A DNA stretch of 64,000 bases from Omphiscola glabra (GCA_964017045.1 OZ024794.1:23789359-23853358), one strand, 5' to 3'. Numbered from the stretch's first letter, positions 1 to 12,704 are shown. Translations and numbers: made by a program. The notes: generated from the letters alone by a model not told the origin.

Positions 1-700
1 TTCCCGACAGCGCCTGCAAGTCATTCTACAGCCACAGACAAGAAGCCGTTTGATGGCCACAGCAGCCCGCCAACGAAACCCTTCAACGACCCCAGGGTAA
101 TGACTTGCGACATCATACGTAACTAAACCCAAAGATGGCCATTACGGTGAGATGACCGAAACAAGTGCTGCAAAGTAATGGCTGGATTTATCTCAGGAGA
201 CTAATGGTCAGACCAAGACGCCCATGGTCGCAGGAAAACGGGTGGTGTTTGGGGAGGGGGGCTACACCACACGAGCGGGGGAGACCTTGCTGTGATTTGT
301 GTTGGATGCTTGACGATGCATATGGTAAAAAGTTCCCCAGGGTATTATGCAAGTGATAAGACTTGTATGGGTTTTATGTCTCATTAAGAGAAGATGGCTT
401 TGCAAGGATGCTGAGGTGGCGACGAGGCATCCAGCATCTTTTAGACATTAAATTAGTATCCTCTTAGCGGCGTGACAAATTTTAGTGACACCTGGGGGCG
501 TTCCAAGAAATCTCTCTAGTTTGCCGATTTACTCCCCCTCTTTTTTCATATAAAGAAAAATGTGCTGCCAGACGCAGACCGCCCCCCACTCCGCCTCTTT
601 TCCTACTCCACCACCTCTTTGTTAGTTGACGAAATCGGATCATGTTTCTAAATGCACTTGGAATCAAAGAAAGCTGCATGTTGACGAAATACGTAGACAA
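1..700. other. No gene recognised; moderately complex sequence
   Basis: This stretch would lie in intron 2 of the receptor gene. It is somewhat richer in GC than its surroundings, with a G-rich patch near 245-290. I see no exon, RNA gene or complete transposon. Confidence 0.3.
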
Positions 701-938
701 TGGATGCTCACCTACATACACTGTTCCCCTTACATACAATGTTCCCCTTACATACAATTTTCTACTTACATACACGTTCCCCTTACATGCAATGTTCCCT
801 TTACATAAAATTTTCCTCTTACATACAATGTTGCCCTTACGTACAGTGTTTCCCTTATATACGATGCTCACCCTACATACAATATTTCCCTTACATACAA
901 TGTTCCTGTTACATATAATGCTCACCCTACATACAGTA
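701..938. repeat. 18-bp minisatellite, about 13 copies
   Basis: Degenerate tandem copies of cttacatacaatgttccc. The three overlapping plus-strand open frames and the 175-residue minus-strand frame here are by-products of a stop-poor unit whose length is a multiple of three. Confidence 0.85.
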
Positions 939-1868
939 AATAGATATAGACTTGCACATTTATATCTTAAGTAAATTATATCAAAATCATTGTCCAGTGG
1001 TTCTTGCATATGCTACCGCAGTTATCACGAGGCTCACAAAACAATAAAACAATACATTTCTAAATTTCTACAACATCCAACATCAGAAAGAAGGAGTAGA
1101 AATATCTATTTTTCTATATATAAAAAAAAAAGAAGTTCATGAACATTCTAAAAGTTTCATTGGGTCTGACATGAGAGTTCTTGGATGATGAGCAGCTACA
1201 ATTATTTCCACCCTAGTTTTGGCCACTCTTCTCAGATACACTCAGCCTTTATGCTTGAGAAATGTATTTTATCACAAGAACAACATCTTAAAACAAAAAA
1301 CCTGATACATTTTTTTTTTGCTTCTTTGGGATGTGGGGGGTGAAATGATGTTTTTTTTTTTAAAAGAGTGTCATTTCGCGCAGCCGTTTACTTCAAGAAA
1401 AAAATCTAAGATTTTTTGGTGTTTATTTTTAAATGTTTTTCTTTTTTTGGTTATAAATTTTTTTTTAATTTAAAGAGAAGTGGAAAAAATTGAAGCAGAC
1501 GATCAAAAGAAACACCCGATCAGTTGTCGGAGTCTACGATTGAACAATCATAACATTAACTTGATTACTCTAGATGAACGCCCCTGACAACCAAAGTAGT
1601 TTAGACTCATCTCAAGCCCCTGCCAAATACACTGTTCACGTTGAAAAAACAAAATCAAATGTTTTAATAGCCATTTGTCTCAGAATGTCTTAAAATAAAT
1701 AATAATTACATATAATAATAACAATCCACTCCCACCCCCCGATGAAGCAGGTTTAAAATCTGGCGATATTACCTAATAAAACTACGCTTACCGCGTACCA
1801 TTTAGCAATACAGAAATGTAATCTCAAATTTGATCAAAGTAACGGAAATGCCATCATAATTTCATTCG
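939..1868. other. AT-rich non-coding stretch
   Basis: Several A and T homopolymers (for example near 1123, 1311 and 1351) and no open frame of interest. Nothing recognised. Confidence 0.3.
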
Positions 1869-2706
1869 AATGTTTGTATATAATAATTGGCTCTCATTGG
1901 CTCATCTTGTTATTTCAGTACCGCGGCGTGCTCACTTTTTTGGTCATGTTTGTATATAATAACTGGCTCTCATTGGCTCATCTTGTTATTTCAGTACCGC
2001 GGCGTGCTCACTTTTTTGGTCATGTTTGTATGTAAAATCGGGCTCTCATTGGCTCATCTTGTTATTTCAGTACCGCGGCGTGCTCACTTTTTGGGTCATG
2101 TTTGTATGTAATATCGGGCTCTCATTGGCTCATCTTGTTATTTCAGTACCGCGGCGTGCTCACATTTTGGGTCATGTTTGTATATAATAATTGGCTCTCA
2201 TTGGCTCATCTTGTTATTTCAGTACCGCAGCGTGCTCACTTTTTGGGTCATGTTTGTATGTAATATCGGGCTCTCATTGGCTCATCTTGTTATTTCAGTA
2301 CCGCGGCGTGCTCACCTTTTGGGTCATGTTTGTATGTAATATCGGGCTCTCATTGGCTCATCTTGTTATTTCAGTACCGCGGCGTGCTCACTTTTTGGGT
2401 CATGTTTGTATGTAATATCGGGCTCTCATTGGCTCATCTTGTTATTTCAGTACCGCGGCGTGCTCACTTTGTGGGTCATGTTTGTATGTAATATCGGGCT
2501 CTCATTGGCTCATCTTGTTATTTCAGTACCGCGGCGTGCTCACTTTTTGGGTCATGTTTGTATATAATAACTGGCTCTCATTGGCTCATCTTGTTATTTC
2601 AGTATCGCGGCGTGCTCACTTTTTGGGTCATGTTTGTATATAATAACTGGCTCTCATTGGCTCATCTTGTTATTTCAGTACCGCGGCGTGCTCACTTTTT
2701 TGGTCA
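1869..2706. repeat. 76-bp satellite, 11 copies
   Basis: Eleven head-to-tail copies. Each carries ggctctcattggctcat, then a splice-acceptor-like cttgttatttcag, then taccgcggcgtgctcac. Copies differ mainly in the spacer after gtttgtat (ataataact, gtaatatcg, gtaaaatcg) and in the T-run before ggtcatg. One copy has ccgcag and one has tcgcgg in place of ccgcgg. The unit length is not a multiple of three, so it is not coding. Confidence 0.95.
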
Positions 2707-4126
2707 TAATTTTATTACAAAAATAATTTATTTATTTTTGTTAAGTTATAGTTAAGTCATATTTTGGGTTTAATTTAAAAATTTTTAAAGGATTCTACAT
2801 CTGTCTTTTAACATAGGTTGTGTCGGTCCTATTTATGTCCTTTTACAATCGCAAAGATTTTGTTCAAAATCTCAACTTTTTTGTTTACATGGGACCTGTA
2901 ATATGGCACTTAATGATTTCAAGCCATTTCTTGAAAATGAGGCATATGGAACTTGAGTCAAAAAGAACTGGACCCTAAATGTAGAGGTTCTCAACTTTTG
3001 AATTAGTGGAGACATGCCAATCAATAGTTTATAAACCGAAACGGTTAAATACAACTTATAATTGAAGGAATGAAATTTAAGGCTATGTAATTTTATTTCA
3101 GTGACTCTTGCTAACGTTCCCTTGATGATGAGCCGTAGGTTAGAGCTTTATTAAAAATATTAATTCAGTGTAAATCCAGCCCTTAATTTAAGTAAACCTA
3201 ACCCTAATTACACAAAAAATCTATTGATTAACAAATTATAATATTCACTTAAATATATAATATAAAGCCTCTCAATTGCAGTGATTAACGACAGTTATAA
3301 TTTTTATTATGGAGCAAATTAATAGTCAACATTAAGACGGCAAGTATTGATGACGGCTGTGCAAAAAATTTGTAATAATTTGTTTCTAGACTGTACTTGA
3401 TTCGATACCAACTGCTTACCGCATTATTTTACCTTTTAACGGGAAGGTTCAATGTTTTGTACTGTATTTAAAAAAAAAAAAATTGCCTCGATCTTAAACG
3501 CAGTTCAAAGCATTTAGTAACCCGCTGGCCCACGCTATTTGTGAGCGCCACATGCTCGGTGCACCACACCAGATTTTAACGAAGGACACGCATAGCATGG
3601 ACGCAGCTGCAAGGGTTAAAATATCATTTCGAAAAAAAAAACTTGGATTACTTCAAGATGATGGCTCAATATGCCAGGTTGGCGTGACACAAAAAAACCA
3701 AACATGGCTTAAAATGAACCACGTTCAAAACACGTTGCTTTCTTATCAAGTTTTTTATTAAAATTATTAAAAGTACTCTTGGCATGGCTCACAATTGACA
3801 GAAAATGCATTGCTGATCGTTTGTTGTCGTTGCTAGGGCAAGGAAGCCAGGCAGTAGTAAAACATGGTAAAAGATAAAGAGTAAAGCAAGAGCAATAGAA
3901 TCATATCAACTCTTGTCGTTACAGATTTAATAAAACAGTTCAATTCAATATTATATTCTCAAAGCAGAGGTTCTAAACTTATTATCGTAAAAAAACACAA
4001 GATCTAACTGCAAACATTTCTCCGAAACACAAATTTAAGTATTAAATACAAATATTGGCTTTTCCAGTGTGAAGCAGATTCCAAGGTTGGTATTATTTGG
4101 AGGTTAGATTCGAAAGTGTCAGCTTA
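2707..4126. other. AT-rich non-coding stretch
   Basis: No gene recognised. The 69-codon plus-strand open frame near 3552 shows no family resemblance. Confidence 0.3.
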
Positions 4127-5373
4127 CTCTGAATCACCCTAAAATTTGAAGACATCAAGCCACTTCAACTTTGAATCACCCTACAGTTTGAAGACATCCA
4201 GCCACCTCAACTCTGAATTACCCTACAATTTGAAGACATCAAGCCACCTCAACTCTGAATTACCCTACAATTTGAAGACATCAAGCCACCCCAACTCTGA
4301 ATTACACTACAATTTGAAGACATCCAGCCACATCAACTCTGAATTACCCTACAATTTGAAGACATCAAGCCACCTCAACTCAGAATCACCCTACAATTTG
4401 AAGACATAAGGCCACATCAACTCTGAATTACCCTACAATTTGAATACATCAAGCCACCTCAACTCTGAATTACCCTACAATTTTAATACATCAAGCCACA
4501 TCAACTCTGAATTACCCTACAATTTGAATACATCAAGCCACCTCAACTCTGAATTACCCTACAATTTTAATACATCAAGCCACATCAACTCTGAATCACC
4601 CTACAATTTGAAGACATCAGGCCACCTCAACTCTGAATCACCCTACAATTTGAAGACATCAGTCCACCTAAACTCTGAATCACCCTACAATTTGAAGACT
4701 TCAGGCTACCTCAACTAAGAATCACCCTACAATTTGAAGACATCCAGACACCTCAACTCTGAATCACCCTACAATTTGAAGACATCAGTCCACCTAAACT
4801 CTGAATCACCCTACAATTTGAAGACTTCAGGCTACCTCAACTCAGAATCAAGCTACAATTTGAAGACATCCAGACACCTCAACTCTGAATTACCCTACAA
4901 TTTGAAGACATCCAGCCAACTCAACTCTGAATTACCCTACAATTTGAAGACATCCAACCACCCCAACTCTGAATCACCCTAAAATTTGAAGACATCAAGC
5001 CACTTCAACTTTGAATCAACCTACAATTTGAAGACATCCAGGAACCTCAACTCTGAATTACCCTACAATTTGAAGACATCCAGCCACATCAACTCTGAAT
5101 TACCCTACAATTTGAATACATCAAGCCACCTCAACTCTGAATTACCCTACAATTTGAATACATTAAGCCACATCAACTCTGAATCACCCTACAATTTGAA
5201 GACATCAGGCCACCTCAACTCTGAATCACCCTACAATTTGAAGACATCAGTCCACCTAAACTCTGAATCACCCTACAATTTGAAGACTTCAGGCTACCTA
5301 AAAACAGAATCACCCTACAATTTGAAGACATCAGGCCATCTCAACTCTGAATCACCCTACAATTTGAAGACAT
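4127..5373. repeat. 42-bp minisatellite, about 30 copies, with higher-order structure
   Basis: The unit core is tttgaagacatcaagccacc, and 42 bp gives a 14-residue repeat (LKTSSHLNSELPYN type). One plus-strand frame runs the full length with only three stops, at 4407-4409, 4716-4718 and 4980-4982. Variant units (SGYLNS, SVHLNS, FNTSSHINS) recur in blocks. The segment at 4141 is repeated at 4981, exactly 840 bp (20 units) away, including rare variants, which points to block duplication. No promoter, splice or start context suggests a protein. Confidence 0.93.
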
Positions 5374-6164
5374 CATTATTTAAAATAATATTGTTATTTA
5401 TATTCCTGAATTCCAAAATCTAATGAGACACCCGTCAACCGCTGGAGCCATAAATGAAGTCATTAAAGCAAAGACAAGGTAATCATTGCACATATCGCTT
5501 TAAGCAACATTCTTTAACTCAGTCATTTCTGTTCATTTTTTGATGTATTCTCATGAACATTCCAGGAGTAGGGGGGGGGGGGTAGGCAGGGCACAATTCT
5601 CATAAATAATATAGGAGGTAGGGGTCAGTGTAAAATTCTAATGGAAAATATAGGAGAGTGGGGCCAGTGCACTATTCCCTTGAATAATATAGGACTGGGG
5701 GCAGAGCACAATTCCTGTGAAAAATATAGGAGGGTGGGGCAGTACGAGTGCCTTTCCATAAACAAACCCGAAGAAAAAGGGGGGGGGGATGCGCGAGGGT
5801 ACACTTCAAATAAACACTGCTGGAGGCGAGGGCATACGCCAGGACGCACATTCCGTTCATTATTCGCTGTATCCAAACTTAGGGCATAAAAATATTTTAA
5901 AAAATGAATAAAATAAACATAACTAGATGCTTTCAGAAACATATTTAAAATATCCACGGAAACGAAATTTGCGAAATAATTTTCTTTTCTCCGTTAACTA
6001 CCAGGATGTGAGGGAAAAATTGCTCAGTGAAAAATAGGCGGAAAAGAATATTAAATAAAAAAAAATAAATAAATAAACGACAGAATTTTTTGTATCGGGA
6101 GTGGTAAAATAATTTATTAAAATAAAATAACGGTTTTGGCGGCGAAGATTTTGTTATAAATAAA
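5374..6164. other. Non-coding stretch with a G tract and short diverged repeats
   Basis: A G run lies near 5571-5582. It is followed at 5590-5740 by roughly 35-bp diverged copies built on aatataggagggtggggc. AT-rich after 5880. No gene recognised. Confidence 0.4.
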
Positions 6165-6318
6165 ATAATTTAATGAAAATATAGGAAGAATTTGTCATAA
6201 ATAAAATAATGATAAGAAAATATAGGAAGAATTTGTTATAAAGGAAATAATGTAAAGAAAATATAGGAAGAATTTGTTATAAATAAAGTAATGTAAAGAC
6301 AATATTGGAAGATTTTTG
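6165..6318. repeat. About 41-bp tandem repeat, 4 copies
   Basis: Copies share gaaaatataggaagaatttg and differ by small substitutions. Confidence 0.75.
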
Positions 6319-6857
6319 AACTCATCGAGATTTTAAAACATTAAACGGTTGCAGCAATTATAAAAATATGTATTTTTGTTTTACAAATTTCTTCTCACAA
6401 GCGCTAAGGAAGAAGATACAATGTTGTAAAAAGGTACAATGTTGAAAAGTAATATACACACACACACATCAAAAGTTAGTAAACAAAAGCTCGTGATCAA
6501 TGCTAGCACACATAGCACACACCCAAAAATATCTCTCGTCTGCTTTTATAGTCTGTTTTACTATTTCTAGAAAGGCCTTACACAATGTTTTTCTTTCCAG
6601 AGTTCTCCAGGTAATTCTCAATAATTCTAAGGATACAGACTATTAATTTTATTTAGTTGTAAACAAGGTCATGAAAGCCTATTTTTAGCTGGCCACTCCC
6701 TAAATGCTGTTCCGAGCTTGGGGTCAGCTAGAGTTCATTCGCGGGGAAAGATGACGTGAACACGTCTTCTACATAACAATATTTTCTTAAAATGCAGAGG
6801 TTACTGTACTTCTGGTACAAGAGAACATTAAGAAAACTAAAAACTGAGCATGGGATG

Positions 6858-7053
6858 AACCAATTTTTCATCTCTGGCCATCTACACAATGTAATTAACC
6901 ATTTTGTCGTCTCTGGCCATACTACACAATGTAATTAACCAGTTTGTCGTCTCTGGCCATCTACACAATGTAATTAACCATTCTGTCGTCTCTGGCCATC
7001 TACACAACCGAATTAACCAACACAACGTCTCTGACCACTGACCATCTACACAG
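6858..7053. repeat. About 40-bp tandem repeat, 4 to 5 copies
   Basis: Copies share gtcgtctctggccatctaca followed by caatgtaattaacca; the last copy is degraded. Confidence 0.8.
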
Positions 7054-7555
7054 TAGTGGGGAAACTAGCCATCTTCTTGCCCTTGGCTTGTACAAACTCG
7101 CTTCTGTAGACTATTTGTTCTACGTGATGTCATCCGTTACACACAATGTAAAGAAAAAGTCATACAAATAAATTCCCGATATTAGATTCGACGAGGATTG
7201 TCCAGCGACGAATATAAAGTCAGTTATATATAGATTTTCTTCCTCCATGGGATTATCTTAAATTAATATACGAGCAATATTTGGATTATTGGATTATGTA
7301 TATTAACCATTAGGCTGCACGTGAGCACGCCGCGCAAAATAATGTGACAGATTAAAGGTTTTTGATACGGATGAAGTCTTGGAATATTTCACCAGGCAAG
7401 CCTTACGAAGGAAAAAAAAAACCAAATAAAAACAAAGATCTTATATAATTATATACAAAAATCAACTAATGGAATAGAATTCGACGTATGAGGCCTCGGA
7501 CTTAATGTATTTTTCATTGGACTGAAAAACCAACTACAGAACTGTTGTATCTTGC

Positions 7556-7632
7556 AGATCATGAATCTGCACCATTAATGAATCTGCACCATACATGAAT
7601 CTGCACCATTTATGAATCTGCACCATTCATGA
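7556..7632. repeat. 18-bp tandem repeat, about 4 copies
   Basis: Copies of atgaatctgcaccatt with small changes. Confidence 0.8.
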
Positions 7633-7961
7633 AATCTACACTTTCTGCACAGTTGACATAACTGTAATGACCCAAAATTTTGCGGGTTTCACGAGTTTTG
7701 CGGTTAGTCAATGAGGAATGAACAGTGAAATGAAGTTTAATTTTTTTATAATTTATTTCAAGACGTTTCTCCCACGTTTTGATACTTTAAAACCCGACAG
7801 CGGCTGTACACTGACATATCATATATAATGCATTATCAATACATATTTATTTTCTATATAGTTAACCTGTTAATATTTTCTAACAAGGTGAACGTCTTGG
7901 GATCTGTGAGAGGTTAATTACTGCTGGCACCAATTTCAAGAAACCGCAACTCAAGACTCAC

Positions 7962-8104
7962 CACGTCTATGATCTGCGTTAGGGTTATCCCTAACTTTAT
8001 GAGGACGGCCTGTTTGGAGTTGTACACTGGACGCACGGCAGGATCGTAGTTGGTGGTCAAGGCTTTCAACAAGCGCTGCTCGTCTGTTAAGACAACGCTG
8101 GGAT
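7962..8104 (-). CDS. Exon 2 of a nicotinic acetylcholine receptor-like subunit gene (N-terminal ligand-binding domain)
   Basis: This 143-bp exon encodes the start of the extracellular ligand-binding domain of a Cys-loop ligand-gated channel, most like nicotinic acetylcholine receptor subunits at the plasma membrane. It reads PSVVLTD, then EQRLLKALTTNYDPAVRPV (the N-terminal alpha helix with the family's NY-x-x-x-x-RPV signature), then a linker and LIKLGITLTQIIDV (first beta strand, ending in the family's I-D-V). The acceptor is ...caacag at 8105-8106 and the donor is gtgagt beginning at 7961. The upstream intron is phase 1 and the downstream one phase 0. From memory, nicotinic genes have introns at both of these places. 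The frame is intact with no stops. No next exon (the short exon with a T-T-N-x-W-L motif) was found in 1-7961, so the gene continues beyond the window. Subunit type cannot be assigned because the Cys-loop, vicinal cysteines and membrane segments are absent here. Confidence 0.85.
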
Positions 8105-8270
8105 CTGTTGAGTAACAAAATATATATTTAAAAAAAAAACAACACACAGGTAAATAACATCGGAACATTACTTCAAAATAGTTCAATACTTATTTCGGTG
8201 TCCTATCGTTTTACTCATGAATCTCATACCATATGACCTACATAAACATAGAATTCGTGTCATAGCCATA

Positions 8271-8399
8271 GCGGAGGGATAATAAAAGGTTACCATTTGA
8301 GTTGTATCAGAACGCGGAGGGATAATAACAGGTTACCATTTGAGTTGTATCAGAACGCGGAGGGATAATAACAGGTTACCATTTGAGTTGTATCAGAAC
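8271..8399. repeat. 43-bp tandem repeat, exactly 3 copies
   Basis: Units start gcggagggataata and end gttgtatcagaac. The three copies are nearly identical, so the expansion looks recent. Confidence 0.9.
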
Positions 8400-8506
8400 C
8401 ATTGAGCACACCTACCCCCCCCCCCACCCCTTTTTCCCACCTGTGTCAGCCACGGCAATTAAAGAATCGTGATTTATAGGTTTAAAATACAATACATGAT
8501 TACACG

Positions 8507-8693
8507 CAGGGCCTGCCTTAGGCCATTGCAACCTATGCGGCCGCAATGGGCCCCGCACTTTCATAGGCCCCGCCCCGAATTTATTTTCTAATACAAAATC
8601 TTAATTTTCACTTATTATCCTTATCCTCTACCCAGAATGGGCCCCGCGCAGTCCGTTTCGCATAGGGCCCCGCAATTGTTAGGGTCGGCCCTG
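8507..8693. mobile_element. Short non-autonomous hAT-like element (187 bp)
   Basis: The ends are imperfect inverted repeats: cagggcctgcc on the left, and cagggccgacc on the right when read inward. They are flanked by attacacg and attacatg, an 8-bp target duplication with one or two changes. Inside, each end carries a ggccccgc motif. Eight-base duplications and C-A-G termini are usual for hAT elements. There is no transposase. Family name not recognised. Confidence 0.6.
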
Positions 8694-8799
8694 ATTACAT
8701 GATATAATAATCTGATGTAAATGATTAACCAAACGGAAAAAACAATACCCAAGACGTTGCTTGAGTGTTTAATCATTTCCCACTCAGATTCGATCGGAG

Positions 8800-10350
8800 A
8801 TGAGGGCGATAAATCGGAGAGATGCTCTTCTGATGTTAGCAAAAGTCCTTGACGGCACCAGTCAGTGGGGGGGGGGGCGCGAAGTGTTCACAAATCAGTG
8901 CGCCACGGGCACTCAGATCAATCAATTAGTCAAATTGAATTATGTGCTCGGCCGTCTTTCTCGAATATTACAAGACGTGTCGACAAGAGGGGAGGTGGGG
9001 GGAAAGGGGGAGGGGGGCGGGCGGGGATCGAGAAAGCAGGTTCAAGGAAATAGGTCGCCACTCGCAAGTGAATATCGCCAGGTCATCAAATGATCACGTT
9101 AAAGCACACCTTGAATAGTGGCAACTCTGAAAGATTGATCGTCACCAATTCCGATAGCTCAGAATTCTAGAAATAGATTGCCCTCTTGAAAGTTTGATCA
9201 ACTAAATTTCTCAGGGTAAACCCTCTTATATAATTGGTAAATAAAACGTTGCTACTAAAGATTCCGTCGACTAATAAATAAAAAATGTGAATTGAATTCT
9301 CTGTACCTATCACATTTGAAAAAAGTGATCACATTGCTTTGATACTTCGATTTTTTTTTGTGATTGAATCAGTTTCTATGTGCTTGAGAGTAAAATTTTC
9401 TCTAGCCCTCCAGAAACAAATAAAGCTTTTTTTTAAAAAAAAAAATTGCAGAAGATCTAAACGGCCCATCAGTAAATGAGAAAATAAAAAGCTGAGTTAA
9501 GAAATGATCATGAATTTTATGGTTTAATCATTTAAAGAATTTTAATGATGATTCTAGCCCTGTAATTAATGTTTGTTATTTTTAAATTTTAGATAAACTG
9601 AAGAATTTCTGACAGAATTAAGGTGAATGAATTACGGCAATCCTTCAACAATAGTTAAAATAGAAAATTCTGGAACGATAGACGTCACAGCTACCCGTCA
9701 TAGTTAGAGACAAGAAAGAAATTGATCTTATGGATTAAAAGGGCAAAAATCATCAAGTTGTAATCTTTTTTTTCTATCACAGCCATTCCTATGATGTAGT
9801 TACTGACGTCATCATTCGAGATGATTAATCTAAAATAGGTTTTTAAAAATGTGCTAAAGAAATTTAAATTTCATGGACCATTTATCATATAAAAAACTAT
9901 TTAAATATCCAATCTACATAATCCTGACTGAAGTCAGTTAATGAATGCAATGTAATTAAACTTGTGAAATAACTTTTTTGGTCCAGAACAACACTCTGTT
10001 TGCGACCAACTGCGTACTTTCAGAGGTTATGGAAGCAAATTTATTTTGAAAGTTTAAAATAATTACCGCTAAGGGATGAAGACAAGTGTACTCCCACTGG
10101 AGGAGTGAAAATCACCTTGAAAGAAATGAGACACCCACCCCCGCCCGATGTGCCTGTCAGAAACGGCATGAGACTCCTCGAGAGGCCCAGACAACGATCA
10201 GACTCATCAAGGGGGGTCTAAGTGAGAAGAGAATTGCCCGGGTCTCACGGATAATTGCAGGCCTCTTAGAATGTAACAAGCCGGGCCCGGGTAGACCGAC
10301 CTAACATGATTGCTATTCAAATAGGTAGGTCAAACGCTGAAGACGGGACA
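8800..10350. other. Non-coding intron sequence
   Basis: G tract at about 8867-8876 and a G-rich patch at 8985-9025. The remainder is AT-rich unique-looking sequence. The open frames at 8800-9093 and 10086-10304 have no recognisable domain. Confidence 0.3.
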
Positions 10351-10357
10351 TCGCATT

Positions 10358-10437
10358 AGTACCATCGGACCAGATGATACGGCCGGATTCAGTACCATCA
10401 GACCTCATGAGTCGGCCGGCTGTAGTACAATCAGCTG
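10358..10437. repeat. 33-bp tandem repeat, 2.4 copies
   Basis: Repeats start at 10358, 10391 and 10424 with agtaccatc; each of the first two carries a cggccgg motif near its end. Confidence 0.75.
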
Positions 10438-10711
10438 TCAAATTACGAAATATAAACCAGCTTCTTCTAGCAGAGGAACGCATTTCATTAAAAAAAATAA
10501 TAATAAAGAGGAAGTAACTATATTTTTTAACTTTATAAAAATATGTAAAAAAAATCATCTGAATTATGCGTTTGTAACTTTAGAACTTTAGAAAAATAAG
10601 ACCTTAATATTTTAGCATTTCCATTAGATTAAAGATGTCCGGGACGCAAAAAGAGCTATAAGCCAAAAACTGTAACAAACATTTCATTAAAAATATTTTA
10701 CTTTAAAAAGG

Positions 10712-10965
10712 GATTATAGGACTGAGAAAAGGAATTATGGGATTGAGAAAAAGAATTGTGGGATTGAGAAAAAGAATTGTGGGATTGAGAAAAAGGAATA
10801 ATGTGATTGAGGAAAATGAATTATGGGATTGGGAAAAAAAACTATGGGATTGAGAAAAAAGAATTATTAATTGAGAACAATCAAGTATGGGATTGGGAAA
10901 AATGAATAATGGGATTGAGAAAAGAAATTATGGGATTTAGAAAAGGAATGATGGGATTGCGAAAT
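10712..10965. repeat. About 21-bp purine-rich minisatellite, about 12 copies
   Basis: Degenerate copies of gggattgagaaaaagaatta; a strongly purine-biased plus strand. Confidence 0.85.
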
Positions 10966-11540
10966 AACTGTTTGAATAATGGCCATTAGAACATCAATTG
11001 GCAGATAGATATACAATTAATTAGTTTTTTCCTTTCTTGATAAGGAAGACTTTATTTAAAACACATAGGTGCCTCTTTTGTTATAGACACGTGAAGTGCG
11101 CGGATTTTTACTATAGTGTTTAGATGATAATTGTGATCCCCATCGCCATGAGCTTGGCCCAAACACCTATGGAATCGGAGACATTTGCAACCTGCCGTAT
11201 GCAAAGTCTTAAAGGATATCAAGGTAAAAAAACAACACAACAAAAACATGAAGAAAGCTTTTTTAAGTTCGAAGCTCGCCAATTTCCATCGGAGCTTATT
11301 GATTTCCCAGCTGAGGATGGTCTCCTTGAAGAAAAGTCGCCAAATAAAGCACACTATAAATCGAAAATGTCTCCTATTGAGATGTGAACTATTTTTAAGG
11401 AAAGAAAAAAAAAAGGAGTGGGGATGGGGTGCAGGAGGATAACTCATTTAAGGTACTTTACCCGGCTAGGTTAGCAAGTGGGGGGGGGGGAGGGGGTGTT
11501 CTTAAATTGGCCTCAATGAGCTGCATCAACATTGACGTTC

Positions 11541-11862
11541 GGGTTGAGTTTCTGGTGAGGTACAACAACAAGGTTCCCAAAATTTGGGATCATCAGTGGG
11601 GTTTCTGATGGGGTACAACAACAAGGTTCCCAAAATTTGGGATCATCAGTGGGGTTTCTGATGGGGTACAACAACAAGGTTCCCAAAAATTTGGGATCAT
11701 CAGTGGGGTTTCTGATGGGGTACAACAACAAGGTTCTCAAAATTTGGGATCATCAGTGGGGTTTCTTGTGGGGTACAACAACAAGGTTTTCAACATTTGG
11801 GATCATCAGTGGGGTTTCCGGTGGGGTACAACAAAAAGGTTCTCAAAATTTGGGATAATCAG
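11541..11862. repeat. 53-bp tandem repeat, about 6 copies
   Basis: Units share ggggtacaacaacaaggttc and ttgggatcatcagtgggg. Open frames here on both strands come from the repeat. Confidence 0.9.
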
Positions 11863-12445
11863 ATGCTTATTATTTAAATGAATCATCTTACTTAAAATAA
11901 GAATCCAATCTCGCGTGTTTTAAGTAGCAGACGTAACTATTGTAGCTACAATTTTTTTTTTAGAAAAAAGAAGAGTATCCTTTAAAAAACCGTAATTTAC
12001 AAAGTAAAGATTAGGATTGGATTATATAATTAAAAAAACAACTTTTCATAGCTTCATAACATATTTGAAAATATTGACTTTTAAAATATATTTTATATCA
12101 AAGCTCTTTATTTAATATAAATGTATTTTTTTGTAATCTAAAACCATCTTTTAAAATATAATACCAAAGAATTGTTATTAATAAATCAAATGAAAAACAA
12201 AATTTCATCTGATTGTATTCTAACTTCAGTTTAATTGAAATCCAAATTCCATCTCACAGTAATCTGAATGTCGACTTTAAGCATTCTTCAGGCAGGGACG
12301 TAGTAGAGCCGGAAGTGAGTCCATTATAGAGACCAGCGTAATTTAGAAAGAAAAAGTCTCCAAATTTATTTTTAATAACACGGATTAAAAAAACAGGGCT
12401 ACATGTTAAGCGTGAATTAATACATTCCAAAGCTGAACCATCCAC

Positions 12446-12704
12446 CTGAAATAACATAGTTATATGGAATCTTGAAAATGTGAAGAGCTGTTGTTGATAG
12501 GACTACAACATGAAATAACATAGATCTATAGTATCTTGAAAATGTGAAGAGCTGTGGTTGATAGAACCACAACATGAAATAACATAGATCTATGGTATCT
12601 GGAAAATGTGAAGAGCTGTGGTTGATAGGACCACAACATGAAATAACATAGATCTATAGAATTTTGAGAATGTGAAAATCTGTGGCAGTTGAGATCACAA
12701 CATA
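12446..12704. repeat. 64-bp tandem repeat, about 4 copies
   Basis: Units share gaaataacatagatctat and gaaaatgtgaagagctgtgg; the last copy is diverged. Confidence 0.85.

Noticed and set aside
1..7961. Third exon of the receptor gene
   Set aside because: Looked on the minus strand for the short T-T-N-x-W-L exon and the next one; found nothing convincing.
10086..10304. Helix-turn-helix relic of a Tc1-type transposase (KGGLSEKRIARVSRII ... GPGRPT)
   Set aside because: Only a vague resemblance; the second helix motif and inverted repeats are missing.
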